From positions 2,240,001 through 2,304,000 of the forward strand of contig CP064980.1 in NCBI GenBank assembly GCA_016699535.1: DNA of 64,000 nucleotides, given 5' to 3'. Made by a program: the position numbers and the translations under genes. The notes beneath the pieces were generated by a model. It had not been told where the DNA came from and ran no database searches. It worked only from the letters and a program-made list of their open reading frames with translations. This document shows positions 53,373-62,584 of the stretch, piece by piece; within the stretch, counting starts at the first letter, position 1, and the number at the start of each line of letters is the position of its first letter. This DNA comes from Myxococcales bacterium. Lineage in GTDB: Bacteria; Myxococcota_A; Polyangia; Polyangiales; GCA-016699535.

Positions 53373-54767
53373 CTATTCGCAAGCTTTTTCCCAACGGTCA
53401 AGCGGAATGAGTTCGGTTCCGATGACGCGTTCGAGCTTGGAGGCGGCGGTGTTGAAGCTGCGAATGGATTCCGTGTGGCTAAAGCGTGCTGTGAAGTAGG
53501 CCTTGATGGCGTCGACCAGGTCTCGGGCTTCGGCAGTGCCGACCTGATAGCCCTGCGCAGCGGAGATAAACCATGCGCGGGTCGCAGAATGCCCCTTCTC
53601 CCATGAGCTTTCGCTTTTCCTTGCGTTTTCAAGTTCGTAGTACACCGAACTTACTTCGAGTTCGATGCCGCGTAAGGCTTCGTCTTTTTGAGCTAAGGTT
53701 TGCTCGAACAAGGCGTTGCTGCGCTTGGCGCGGTAGCTGTTTCCCCAAAGGTCCAATGACCATTTTGCCACGAGTCCCGCTGTAAGTGAGCGGGTATTGG
53801 CCCGGTCGATCACAAAGGCGTTGTCTTGGTCGTCGATGCCGGGTGCATAGCCATATAAGGCTGAGACCGCTAAGCCCAAGTCTGGAAAGTAGCCCGCTGT
53901 GGCAAGGTCGCTTTGTGCGCGCCGTGCAGCCAGGGCAGCCCCGAGCATTTGGACTTCCGGACGATGAATGTGCGCTGCACGTTGATACCAATCGAGTGGT
54001 TTTTCTTGAAAATCCGCAGGCTCCGATGGGCAATCGAGCTCATGGACCTCCTTGAGGCCCGTAAGTGTCCGCAACGCTGCGCGAGAAGTGTTTTCAAGTT
54101 GATTGGCTTCGGCACTTCGTGCCTGCACTTCGGCTAAGGTAGAGCTAAGCCGCCATCGGTCTGATTCTTTGATATCGGGATCGTCTTGCTCCAAGCGTTC
54201 TTCGACCGATTTAATAGCGGCATCGAGTTTGCCTTCGCCTTCGGAAATCATCTGCATGACGTCGAGCGAGAGTTGCAGGGCAAAATAAGCCCGCCTTACA
54301 TCGAAGCGTAGGGTTGAAAGCATTTGGCGTTTCTCTTCCTTGGCCGCCTTGATGCCGGCTCGGGCAGCATCCTGGGCTGCGCCAATTTTCCCAAAAGTCC
54401 ATAGCGGTATCGCGCCCTCAACACCTAGTTTTGCGATGGGTGCCCAGCTGCTGCCAAGGGGAAGCTCGGAGTTGGGACTGAAGATAGGTGTGCCGCGTGA
54501 TTCAGGCGCAAGTCCGAAAGCGCCGATGACCTGAAACTGGAAGAAGGGCGATACCTTTGCTTCGGAAAGCTGTGCCTCAGCCGCAACGATCTTTTTGCGT
54601 GCAGCCAACAAACCAGGATAGTTACGTTCGGCCGCACGTATCATGTACGCAAGGCCAACATTCGAAGGCAGGCCGGTTAGCTTTGCCTGTGCCGCAAGAC
54701 TAAACAAGGTCGTGCAAAGCACCAGCAAAAGCAAAACAAGGCGAATTCCTTTACCCATCATGCCCAT
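53373..54767 (-). CDS. TolC-like outer-membrane efflux protein
   Basis: 464 residues. Signal peptide ending near AQA-KL. Two outer-membrane factor repeats of helices follow: AERNYPGLLAARKKIVAAEAQLSEAK is the typical first-helix motif, and the second half has AAHIHRPEVQMLGAALAARRAQSDLATAGYFPDLGLAVS. The fold is a trimeric channel spanning outer membrane and periplasm for export systems. No inner-membrane pump genes are adjacent; it lies between skp and mlaC-like genes, so a general envelope role is possible. The start follows a Met-rich tip (MGMMGKG). Confidence 0.9.
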   Translation of the reverse strand: MGMMGKGIRLVLLLLVLCTTLFSLAAQAKLTGLPSNVGLAYMIRAAERNYPGLLAARKKIVAAEAQLSEAKVSPFFQFQVIGAFGLAPESRGTPIFSPNSELPLGSSWAPIAKLGVEGAIPLWTFGKIGAAQDAARAGIKAAKEEKRQMLSTLRFDVRRAYFALQLSLDVMQMISEGEGKLDAAIKSVEERLEQDDPDIKESDRWRLSSTLAEVQARSAEANQLENTSRAALRTLTGLKEVHELDCPSEPADFQEKPLDWYQRAAHIHRPEVQMLGAALAARRAQSDLATAGYFPDLGLAVSALYGYAPGIDDQDNAFVIDRANTRSLTAGLVAKWSLDLWGNSYRAKRSNALFEQTLAQKDEALRGIELEVSSVYYELENARKSESSWEKGHSATRAWFISAAQGYQVGTAEARDLVDAIKAYFTARFSHTESIRSFNTAASKLERVIGTELIPLDRWEKACE

Positions 54768-54847
54768 CGTTCGCCGTTTTTACTCGACTATCCTTTAGGA
54801 AGCCATGCCCAAAAAGCGCTAAAAGCTTACTTTTTCGAGACAGCGTT

Positions 54848-55423
54848 CTATTTTTTCTTAGAAGTTGAAGCTTTTGAGCTGCTAGCTTCCCGGCCTTCGC
54901 CTTTGTTGTAGCGGCTGATCAACTCGTCCGTGAGGTCCAAATCGTTAGGCACCCATACCACGCCGCCTTCGCCGCGCTCGACAATCATGGTGTAGCCGCG
55001 TGTTTTGCCGACATTCTTTAAAATGCGTTCCATGCGCTCTACGATTTTTTTCGTAAGTTCGCCTTCTTGTGCGGCAAGCTCTTTTTGGTAGTCCACATAC
55101 TTGGATTGCAGTGAAACGAAGCGCTTTTGGTAGTCTTCGAGTTTGACCTGCAACGCATCGCGCGAGAGCACGTCTTTTTTCTTCTCAAGCTCATCTTTCA
55201 TGCTCTTGAGCTGCTTTTGGGATGAATCGAGGCTGTCTTGGCGCTTTTTGAATAGCTTTTTTAGGCGAGCTTTGGCCTGGCGACCATCTTCGGTCTCGTT
55301 GATGGCACGTTGCAAATCAACGACTGCAATCTTGTTGTTTTCAGCGGATGCTGTTGAAACAAAAAAAGCGGCGCCCAATAAAATGTTTAGCACTATTAGG
55401 GTTCTGCGAAAAATCATGGCCAA
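54848..55423 (-). CDS. skp: OmpH/Skp periplasmic chaperone
   Basis: 191 residues. Signal peptide ending near ASA-EN, then KIAVVDLQRAINETEDGRQAKARLKKLFKKRQ, the OmpH family start, followed by the long coiled-coil tentacles (SLDSSQKQLKSMKDELEKKK onward) and the closing strand TMIVERGEGGVVWVPNDLDLT. The last 17 residues are a Ser/Lys tail. It carries unfolded outer-membrane proteins to BamA, encoded upstream. It lies between bamA and tolC on the same strand, with 205 bp from the bamA stop. Confidence 0.93.
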   Translation of the reverse strand: MAMIFRRTLIVLNILLGAAFFVSTASAENNKIAVVDLQRAINETEDGRQAKARLKKLFKKRQDSLDSSQKQLKSMKDELEKKKDVLSRDALQVKLEDYQKRFVSLQSKYVDYQKELAAQEGELTKKIVERMERILKNVGKTRGYTMIVERGEGGVVWVPNDLDLTDELISRYNKGEGREASSSKASTSKKK

Positions 55424-55627
55424 TCCTCTTCCTTTTCCTAGGACGCCGGCTGTACACGCTCAAGCTAAGAGCGTCAAGGCGACCGAATTGTCTTACGCAA
55501 TCAGGGCGTTTTGTACGCGCCCTCGAGTTGCCCAAAACGACAAATTCCTTATGCAAAGTTATGTGTATTTACTGATTCTCTGAATTTGAGACGTGCCTGA
55601 CCCAGAACTATTCAAGGCGAGCGCGAT

Positions 55628-58213
55628 TTAAAAGGAGTTGCCGAAGCTGAAGTTGAACACCACGCTGCGCTCGTAGCTGCGTCTGGAAAAGGGGATACCC
55701 CATTCAAAGCGCAAAGGAGGCAGGACCTGGGAGATCCAGCGGAAACCAAAGCCCCATGAGGTGCGCAATCGCCAAAAATCGTTACTGCAGGCATCGGTGC
55801 TCGGATCGCCGACCGAAGGTTGCGGCGCTTGGCACAAGGCGTCTTCAAGGTTCCAGGTATTGCCGCCATCGGTGAACACCACACCGCGAATACCGATTGG
55901 TTTAACAATCGGGAACTCAAGTTCCAGGTTGTAGAAGGCTTGCAGATTGCCACCGACAACGACGCCTTGGGCTGGTGCGATGCCGTTGGGATCGGTGGAG
56001 CGCGGCAGACCAATGCGCGGGCCGAGCGTTCGCAGGTAGTAGCCACGCACATCAAGCATGCCCCCGAGATAGAAGCGTTCAAAGATGGGCACTCCTCGTG
56101 GATTACGGGAGGTGATCAGCCCGAGTTCAGTGTTGAGCTTGAGTACAACGTTTTTGTTAAATAAGGGGTAGTAGTAGCGGCCAAAGAGACGATGGCGAAT
56201 GAATGTATTGTTTGAGCCTAGAACTTCATCGGCTACTTCACTTGAGAGAGACGCGTACACACCTTCGGCGGGGAAGAGGCGGTTGTCGCGCGAATCCCAG
56301 GTCAGTGTGGCCGTCGCTGAGCTGGTTATGCCAGCTCGAAAGAGGTTGGCTAAAGGCAAGCGCTGGAAAATATTGAAGCCTTGAGCGGAGGATGTTCCAA
56401 AAAAGCCACTGGTTCGGGAACTGATGTCCACGTACTCCAGGGTGTACTGTCCAAACAGTTGAAGGTTTTCATGGAAAATGGGGTGACCAAAAGCAAGGCG
56501 TCCACCGGCACGGTCTTGGTTGAAGGCTGAAAACTGACGACTGGTTTTATAGGCATCGATAGCCATGGTCCATTCGGTATCGAGAAAATACGGTTCAACG
56601 AAGCGCAATTGCGCTAACTGGCGAATCCCTGATAGCTGAAGCTGCAAGGAAAGGGATTGGCCGCGACCGAAAATATTCTGCTGCTGCACTTGCGCGGTGA
56701 GGATAAAGCTTTCAATGGACGAGAAGCCTGCACCTATCTGAAAAGTTCCTGTGGAGCGCTCGGCGACTTCCACGTTGACCGTGAGACGGTCATCCGCGGT
56801 GCCAGCGCTTTCAGAAAAATCCACGCGCTCAAAATAACCGAGTTGCATGATGCGCTCTTTGGAGCGATCAAGTTTGCTTTGATTGTAGAGCTCTCCTTCT
56901 AAAAGTCGCATTTCACGGCGAATGACTTCATCGGCAGTGCGTGTGTTCCCTCGGATGTTGATGCGTTCGACGTAAACCTTTGGTCCTCGCGCAATGCTTA
57001 CGTTGATATCAACGATACGCTTGCCATGGTCGAGTTTTGTTTCCGGTCGTACGACGGCCTTGGCATAGCCCTCGTCGCGGTACATGCGCGTGATTTCTAG
57101 CAGGTCTTTTTGAATCGTCGTGCTGCTAAACCAGTCGTCTCGCTCTAGATCGATCATGTTGCGCAGTTTGCGTTTGCCGCCAAGTGGCTGGATTTCTCGG
57201 CCGGCGCTGTCGAGTTCCGTCACAACAATCTCGCCGACTTTGAAACGAGGTCCTTCTTCAATATCGATACCGATATCGATGTGCTTGCGATCGGCGGTAA
57301 TCTCAACACGTGGCTCACCGATTTGAGCGTTTAGGTAGCCCTGGTCATAGTAATAGGCTTGCAAGCGATTGACGTCTTCTTCGAAGACACTCTTTTGAAA
57401 GGTATCGCTTGAGGAAAGAAAGGAGAAAAAACCAGTTTCGCTGGTTTGCATGATGCCGCGAAGTTTCTCATCGTCAAGATGATAGTTTCCTGAAAAACGC
57501 ATGCGTCGTACGGTCACTTCGTCGCCTTCGCGGATCATAAATACCACGGCGACTTCGTTGTTCGGCATCTTCGTAAGCTTGTAGTCGATGCGGGCCAGGT
57601 AGTGACCTTCTTCGGCGTACTTGTCACGCAACTTAACCACGTGTTTTCTAACTTCAGGTACCGAGAGAATTTCCCCCTCGGTCAGATCAACCACTTCTTC
57701 TAAGTCCTCGTCGTCAAGCTCGTCGTTGCCTTCGTAGCGGATGGCGCCAATGGCGGGTCGCTCGCGCACTTCGAGGCTAAGCACTACACCGGATCCGCGT
57801 TCTTTTGCATCGAAGATGATGTCATCGAAGTAACCCATTTTCCAGAGAGCATGCGCAGCGCGAGCAACATCCTCATCGCGGCAGACCGAACCGCGCTTAA
57901 GGCCCGTGGTCGCCTGGATGTCACGACTGCTTACCCGACGGTTGCCTCGAAGGACCAATCGCACAATGTCATTGCCGTCGCAGACGGTTTTCGGAACTTG
58001 GCTTGGGGTCTCGTTGGGCTCGTAGCTCTCTTCGCTGATTTCCTCATCGGCGGAGGAATCGTCGCCGCTGGCTGCGGATGTCGGGGGGGCCGTTGGGGTG
58101 GGTGCATCGGGGCTCAATAAAGGCGGATCGGCGCCTGGGTCCTGCGCCCAAGCCACGGGCGCGACCCCGAAGCTTAAAACAAGCCCAATCCAAGCCGCAG
58201 TCGAAAAACGCAT
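55628..58213 (-). CDS. bamA: Outer-membrane protein assembly factor BamA
   Basis: 861 residues. Signal peptide (ending near AWA-QD), then an acidic Pro-rich linker of about 60 residues, five POTRA domains from about residue 85 to 430 (for example GNDELDDEDLEEVVDLTEGE, ISRTYRDEGYAK type signatures, and NIRGNTRTADEVIRREMRLLEGE), and a 16-strand barrel ending in SFGNSF with the C-terminal Phe. The barrel includes the FYLGGMLDVRGYYLRTLGPR region, containing the conserved lid-loop VRGY motif. It inserts outer-membrane proteins. The acidic N-terminal linker is an extra. Followed by skp and tolC-like genes. Confidence 0.97.
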   Translation of the reverse strand: MRFSTAAWIGLVLSFGVAPVAWAQDPGADPPLLSPDAPTPTAPPTSAASGDDSSADEEISEESYEPNETPSQVPKTVCDGNDIVRLVLRGNRRVSSRDIQATTGLKRGSVCRDEDVARAAHALWKMGYFDDIIFDAKERGSGVVLSLEVRERPAIGAIRYEGNDELDDEDLEEVVDLTEGEILSVPEVRKHVVKLRDKYAEEGHYLARIDYKLTKMPNNEVAVVFMIREGDEVTVRRMRFSGNYHLDDEKLRGIMQTSETGFFSFLSSSDTFQKSVFEEDVNRLQAYYYDQGYLNAQIGEPRVEITADRKHIDIGIDIEEGPRFKVGEIVVTELDSAGREIQPLGGKRKLRNMIDLERDDWFSSTTIQKDLLEITRMYRDEGYAKAVVRPETKLDHGKRIVDINVSIARGPKVYVERINIRGNTRTADEVIRREMRLLEGELYNQSKLDRSKERIMQLGYFERVDFSESAGTADDRLTVNVEVAERSTGTFQIGAGFSSIESFILTAQVQQQNIFGRGQSLSLQLQLSGIRQLAQLRFVEPYFLDTEWTMAIDAYKTSRQFSAFNQDRAGGRLAFGHPIFHENLQLFGQYTLEYVDISSRTSGFFGTSSAQGFNIFQRLPLANLFRAGITSSATATLTWDSRDNRLFPAEGVYASLSSEVADEVLGSNNTFIRHRLFGRYYYPLFNKNVVLKLNTELGLITSRNPRGVPIFERFYLGGMLDVRGYYLRTLGPRIGLPRSTDPNGIAPAQGVVVGGNLQAFYNLELEFPIVKPIGIRGVVFTDGGNTWNLEDALCQAPQPSVGDPSTDACSNDFWRLRTSWGFGFRWISQVLPPLRFEWGIPFSRRSYERSVVFNFSFGNSF

Positions 58214-58791
58214 AAGAAACAGTTTTGCGGGCTATACCTGCGTGAAGCGGCCTGGGTCAAGCAACACTTGCCTTATTATAGATTCGAGCCGGGGCTGCTC
58301 AGCGGGTTGTAAACTGAGCTGTTCCGATAAGCAGCCACTTCGTAGCGGGAAATGGATCTCAGTAATAACGGGATATGACTGTTGTGGCAGTTTTGTGCGC
58401 AAAAACATGACATTTTTGGCGTGTTTTCTTGGAAATTGTGACAATTTTCACGAAGGTCGTTCGCTCGCCGTAGCTTAGCTGCAAAAGCGAGGTCCATGAT
58501 TGGCAAAACGATATGCAATGCGTCTTCCTGGTTGCAGAAGACAGAATTTGGATCATTTCAGACGGTTGGCGTGGCTCTGGAGGTTAGCGCTGAGTCGAAG
58601 TGATGGAGGATTCAGGGAGGTGACGGTGCGTCATTGACGCGTGCTTTCTTCAATAAACACGTAAAATCAACTTGATAGAAAACTTTTTTTATCGAATGGA
58701 AATCAGTTCTTGCAGCTTATGAAATAGGCGCTATCTATATCCGGTAACTTTTTGGAAATGTTTTCGAAACATTTTTCTAGGCGAAGCAGTT
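58214..58791. other. Intergenic region between bamA and the glycan cluster
   Basis: About 580 bp between divergent genes, likely containing promoters for both. A perfect inverted repeat AAATGTTT-TCG-AAACATTT at 58756-58774, just upstream of the first glycosyltransferase, could be an operator. Short open frames inside (for example 58232-58444 minus) look like chance. I see no RNA gene. Confidence 0.45.
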
Positions 58792-60225
58792 ATGCCTGAA
58801 ACAAAACAATCAGTACTTGGTATTTCCTTTGATGGGGTTGCGATGTCCGGACTCATCGCTGAGTTCCTGAAAGTCGCCCACTTCTTTCACGCGGAAGGTT
58901 ACGAGACTTATCTCAATCTTGGTTACGATATCAAAGCTGACAAAGGTAACTTTTTTCGAAAAACGGCGAATGAGAAAAATCTGTTGCCCGCCTGGGTTGA
59001 ACTCTGTGATTTTGAACTCGATGTGCTCAAAGGTCGATACAACGAGGAATTCGTTTCGTCCATTTTGGATGCCTATGTGACACGAGACTTGGATATTCCC
59101 ATTGACGTAAATGCGCAGATCGAAGAGCTATCCGACGCTATTGCTGATGCGTTGGTCAACAAGTTTAACGAACTCAACGTAGCTTATCTGATCGTTGAAA
59201 ATGGCACCTTGCCTGAAAATATTATTTTCACCAGTGCGTTGTACAAAGCGATTGAGCGATACGGTGTGGCATCGAAGCTAGGGAAGTACGTATTTTGGCG
59301 TGATCATGATCTCATGCAAACCAGTGAGCCGCTGGGTGCAAAATATGGTGCGTTTCCATATAAAAATGTGCCAAAACCAAAACGATCGAATTTTATTCAG
59401 TACATTGTTCAACATGACTTCAACAGGCGCCATCTCGTTAGCTGGGCAAATGTATCGAATATATCGGTGATCCCGAACTGTTTTTCGATGGAACGGAAAA
59501 TGCCGACTTTGAAAAACTCGTCATCCCGGTCTGCTTTCGGAATTCCTGAGAATGCTTTTCTTATCGCTCATTGTACACGCATCATCCCCCAAAAGCGGAT
59601 CGATAGAGAACTCTATCTATTGTCGGAGTTAATGAAACGCTTGCCTCAGAAGGACATCTATCTTTTTGTGACAGGTGACCCAGCCGAGAATCCCGCAGAA
59701 AGCGAGAAACTCATTGCGTATGCAAATCAACTCGGCATTTCGAAGCAAGTTGTGTTTGGCGGATGTTTTCCAACCTTTGACAGCGATTTCTTGAACGGCA
59801 CAAAATCAGAGGGTTTTACGGTCTGGGATATTCTCGCGAACGCTGATCTAAGTTCGTTTTTGACCTCATATGACTATGAAAGTTACGGAAATCCAATTGG
59901 TGAAGCTATCGCAGCTGGTGTGCCATACCTTACTTCAACTTATTCGTTGTACGATGACGTGTACGGTAGGTCCGGCTTCCAGGGCATTTTAATGAAGACC
60001 TCCAAGGACCATGACGGGATGCCTGAGCCAGAGTTTGTTAATGAAGTCGCTGAGGCTATCGCAAACCCGCGTCAGCTAAAACAAATCGCGGAAAAAAACT
60101 TCGAGCTCGGCAAACAGCTTCTGTCGATGGAGTTTTTAAACGGAAAGATTAGAGCGTTTCTTAAAACGAGCAGGAGCAATCGTTCAAAGAAGACTGTCGT
60201 TCAACGTTACTCGGCAAGTGTGTAA
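58792..60225 (+). CDS. Glycosyltransferase (GT4-like)
   Basis: 477 residues, GT-B type fold. The N-terminal domain begins GISFDGVAMSGLIAEFLKVAHFF. The linker is followed by AFLIAHCTRIIPQKRIDRELYLLSELM, the usual start of the second Rossmann domain of GT4 enzymes, and the nucleotide-sugar region has YESYGNPIGEAIAAGVPYLTS (E-x7-E equivalent). No membrane segment. First gene of a plus-strand cluster; the next starts 6 bp after it. The ribosome site is weak. Donor and acceptor unknown. Confidence 0.85.
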   Translation: MPETKQSVLGISFDGVAMSGLIAEFLKVAHFFHAEGYETYLNLGYDIKADKGNFFRKTANEKNLLPAWVELCDFELDVLKGRYNEEFVSSILDAYVTRDLDIPIDVNAQIEELSDAIADALVNKFNELNVAYLIVENGTLPENIIFTSALYKAIERYGVASKLGKYVFWRDHDLMQTSEPLGAKYGAFPYKNVPKPKRSNFIQYIVQHDFNRRHLVSWANVSNISVIPNCFSMERKMPTLKNSSSRSAFGIPENAFLIAHCTRIIPQKRIDRELYLLSELMKRLPQKDIYLFVTGDPAENPAESEKLIAYANQLGISKQVVFGGCFPTFDSDFLNGTKSEGFTVWDILANADLSSFLTSYDYESYGNPIGEAIAAGVPYLTSTYSLYDDVYGRSGFQGILMKTSKDHDGMPEPEFVNEVAEAIANPRQLKQIAEKNFELGKQLLSMEFLNGKIRAFLKTSRSNRSKKTVVQRYSASV

Positions 60226-60231
60226 GACGTT

Positions 60232-61266
60232 ATGAAAACAAAAAAGATCACCATATCCGGTGCGAGTGGACTGTTGGGGGCTGAGCTAACCAAGGCTTTC
60301 TGCCAAGATCCTCACTATACCACCTGTGGTGTCTATCATGACCATCGTCCGCAAATCGCACATGCAAACTTGATCAAAGCGGATCTCACGCAAGAGCAGC
60401 AGGTTGAAAAAGTTGTTGAACTAGGTAATCCCGACGTCATTATCCACTGCGCAGGCATGGTTAGCCTTTTGGGATGCGAACAGCACAAGGAGCGAGCACG
60501 ATCCATTAACGTAGAGATTACGAGGTATCTGGCACAATTTGCTCAAAAAAAGAACGCGAAGTTTATCTTTATTTCATCGGATTTTGTCTTTGATGGCAAA
60601 GTTGGGACTTATACGGAAAGCAGTGAGCCTCGCCCATTGAACTATTACGGAGAAACAAAGGTAGAGGGTGAAACGCTTGCCAGAGCAGTTGCTAATCACC
60701 TGGTTATTCGTACGACTTTTTTTGGAACAACTTACGTAAAAAAAGCAAAACAGAGTTACAACGAATGGATTGAAAGTTCGTTGAACGAGACCGGTAAAGC
60801 GTTTTGCTACATTAATCGGTATTTCTCGCCAGTGTCGACGATTACGCTTTCTTCGATAATCAAGAAGATGGTCGAAAAAGACGTCACAGGAGTCTATAAT
60901 GTTAGTAGTGATAGACGCATATCTCGTTTCGAATTTGCGCAGTACTATGCTCAGGTTTGCGGACTTGATGTTGGCGATATTAAAGAAGCGGTTGATCCGG
61001 TAGCGATTCGTCCTTTTGATCTAAGCCTTGACAATACGAAGGTTAAAAAGCTGTTGGGTTTAGAAAGTATCAATGTACTTGATGAGATTGCTCTCCTAAG
61101 ATCAAAGCAAAGGGATTCGCTTAACAAATCGCCGAAAACAAGGCCTGGCAGGGGGCCTTCTATCCTGCTTCCAGCGGAGTTGTCAGAGCCTCGTCGTGCT
61201 GGACGTGAGGAGCCACGAAAAAGAAGAAAGCCCAAATCCACAGTTCATCGTCATTCGGGAGCTTAG
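60232..61266 (+). CDS. RmlD-like NAD(P)-dependent sugar-nucleotide reductase
   Basis: 344 residues, short-chain extended-type reductase. The Rossmann motif is ITISGASGLLGAELTKAF, the substrate-binding and catalytic pair lie in YYGETKVEGE (YxxxK), and FISSDFVFDGKVGTYTE contains the typical SSDFVFDG signature of dTDP-4-dehydrorhamnose reductases. The final 50 residues are very basic and Pro/Arg-rich with no family match, an odd tail. Works presumably in sugar or polyketide-sugar synthesis with the neighbouring glycosyltransferases. No RmlABC genes are visible in the window. Confidence 0.82.
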   Translation: MKTKKITISGASGLLGAELTKAFCQDPHYTTCGVYHDHRPQIAHANLIKADLTQEQQVEKVVELGNPDVIIHCAGMVSLLGCEQHKERARSINVEITRYLAQFAQKKNAKFIFISSDFVFDGKVGTYTESSEPRPLNYYGETKVEGETLARAVANHLVIRTTFFGTTYVKKAKQSYNEWIESSLNETGKAFCYINRYFSPVSTITLSSIIKKMVEKDVTGVYNVSSDRRISRFEFAQYYAQVCGLDVGDIKEAVDPVAIRPFDLSLDNTKVKKLLGLESINVLDEIALLRSKQRDSLNKSPKTRPGRGPSILLPAELSEPRRAGREEPRKRRKPKSTVHRHSGA

Positions 61267-61306
61267 TGGGGGTTTCTTTATTTATTGTTGAGAAAACGCA
61301 TACGAT

Positions 61307-62277
61307 ATGACGAAGAGCGAAGTCAAATATAGCATTACAATTCCAGTCTACAATGAAGCATCCAGGGTGGAAGATACGCTAAAATCTCTTTACGACCAGG
61401 TAGATAAGGATGGACTGCCGATTGCAAAAGAACACTATGAGGTTGTAATCGCCTATTCGCCATCGCAAGACGGAACGAAGGAAGTTGTGCTTTCCTTTAA
61501 GGAAAGGTATCCCGAGTTTAACCTAGATATTGTCGATGTGAAACCAAAAGGTTTAGTGCCAGCGCTTATCACCGGCATGAAGCATGCGATTGCTAAACAT
61601 TTCGACCCTTTTGCAATGGGTAGGGGCTTGATTCTCTTGCTGACGCATGCCGATTGCGTTCACCAAAATGACTGGCTTTACTACCTTGTGACTACGCTCG
61701 AGTCTTCAGATGCAGCGATTTCGGTTTCGAGTTGTTACTACGATCGTCGTCAGTTTCTCTCTCGACCCAGGCTGTGGAGTCTGATTAGCCGCACCATGAA
61801 TGCACGAGATAAGATCAATGAGATAACAGGCGGACTTCCGGAAGGCCGGGGCTATGCCGTGTATGCCAAAGACTATGTTGAAGCTGGAGGTATTAAAGAA
61901 TTTTACCAGCTTAGCAATGGTAAGTTTATTGATCACTGCAGTGATGACATGGATTTTGGCGCTGAAATACGGGAAATGGGCAAGTCCATTGTATTTGCCA
62001 AGAACTCAAAAGTAAGAGCTGACTCGCGGCGAGTTGATCAAGATATCGCTTTGATGATCAAAGGGCTTACCTATGGTAAGGACGGGATCTTGAGCTAACG
62101 AATATTCGCAAAGAACACAAACGAGATAGCCTGAAAGATCTCGACGAAGCAGAACTCAAGTCTTTGCAAGACTATACGAATAAAGATTTCGTGCTTAAGT
62201 ACATCATTCTGCCTTTGTTTCTTTCTCCTCAACTCTTTGAGAAAAGCGACGTTGAATCGTTTCTTGGGAAGATTTAG
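61307..62277 (+). CDS. GT2-family glycosyltransferase, probable frameshift near 62090
   Basis: The intact frame (61307-62098) gives 263 residues: YSITIPVYNEASRVEDTLKSL as GT-A start, then VDVKPKGLVPALITGMKHA, the THADC in the DxD place and DDMDFGAEIREMG as the acidic acceptor motif. It stops soon after, but the next frame from about 62092 reads as plausible helical sequence (LTNIRKEHKRDSLKDLDEAE) to a stop at 62275, as if one T were missing in the ATCTTG stretch. Adding it would make a 323-residue protein of normal GT2 size. A second missing base might even join the following frame (see the next entry). Confidence 0.75.
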
Positions 62278-62582
62278 CGAATGCGCTTGAGAAGAGAATC
62301 CAGGAGATAAAGCTCCAAGAGGGCATGCCAAATTACAGGATGATGCATTCGTACCGCACCGCGTGTTATCGCTTGTACTTTGAGTTTGCTCCGGCGTTGT
62401 TTGAGCGGTGTCGACTTGAAATTGATGCTGATTTTGGAGACCTTCCTGAGTATCCTCAAGCAATTCGAAATGTTTCTGAGTTGATGAGCGAACTGGATAT
62501 CCGGGATTTTTATTATTTTTATTCTGAAGATCGAGAGTCTGGAGAAGTCCACAACTATTTTGGCAACGGGGGAGTGTTTTAG
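62256..62582 (+). CDS. Small hypothetical protein or C-terminal part of the GT2 gene
   Basis: An open frame from 62256 (first ATG at 62325) to the TAG at 62580-62582 reads LANALEKRIQEIKLQEG, then a likely globular acidic sequence ending in EVHNYFGNGGVF. Without an ATG before 62325 the N-terminal part is unexplained, which suggests that it belongs to the GT2 protein through another one-base loss near 62270. Joined, the two would give 425 residues. No domain was recognised. The radical SAM gene begins 3 bp after its stop. Confidence 0.5.
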   Translation: MVSWEDLANALEKRIQEIKLQEGMPNYRMMHSYRTACYRLYFEFAPALFERCRLEIDADFGDLPEYPQAIRNVSELMSELDIRDFYYFYSEDRESGEVHNYFGNGGVF

Positions 62583-62584
62583 AG

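Noticed and set aside
55143..55583. Plus-strand frame across skp
   Set aside because: Antisense shadow with Ser/Phe-rich text and no ribosome site.
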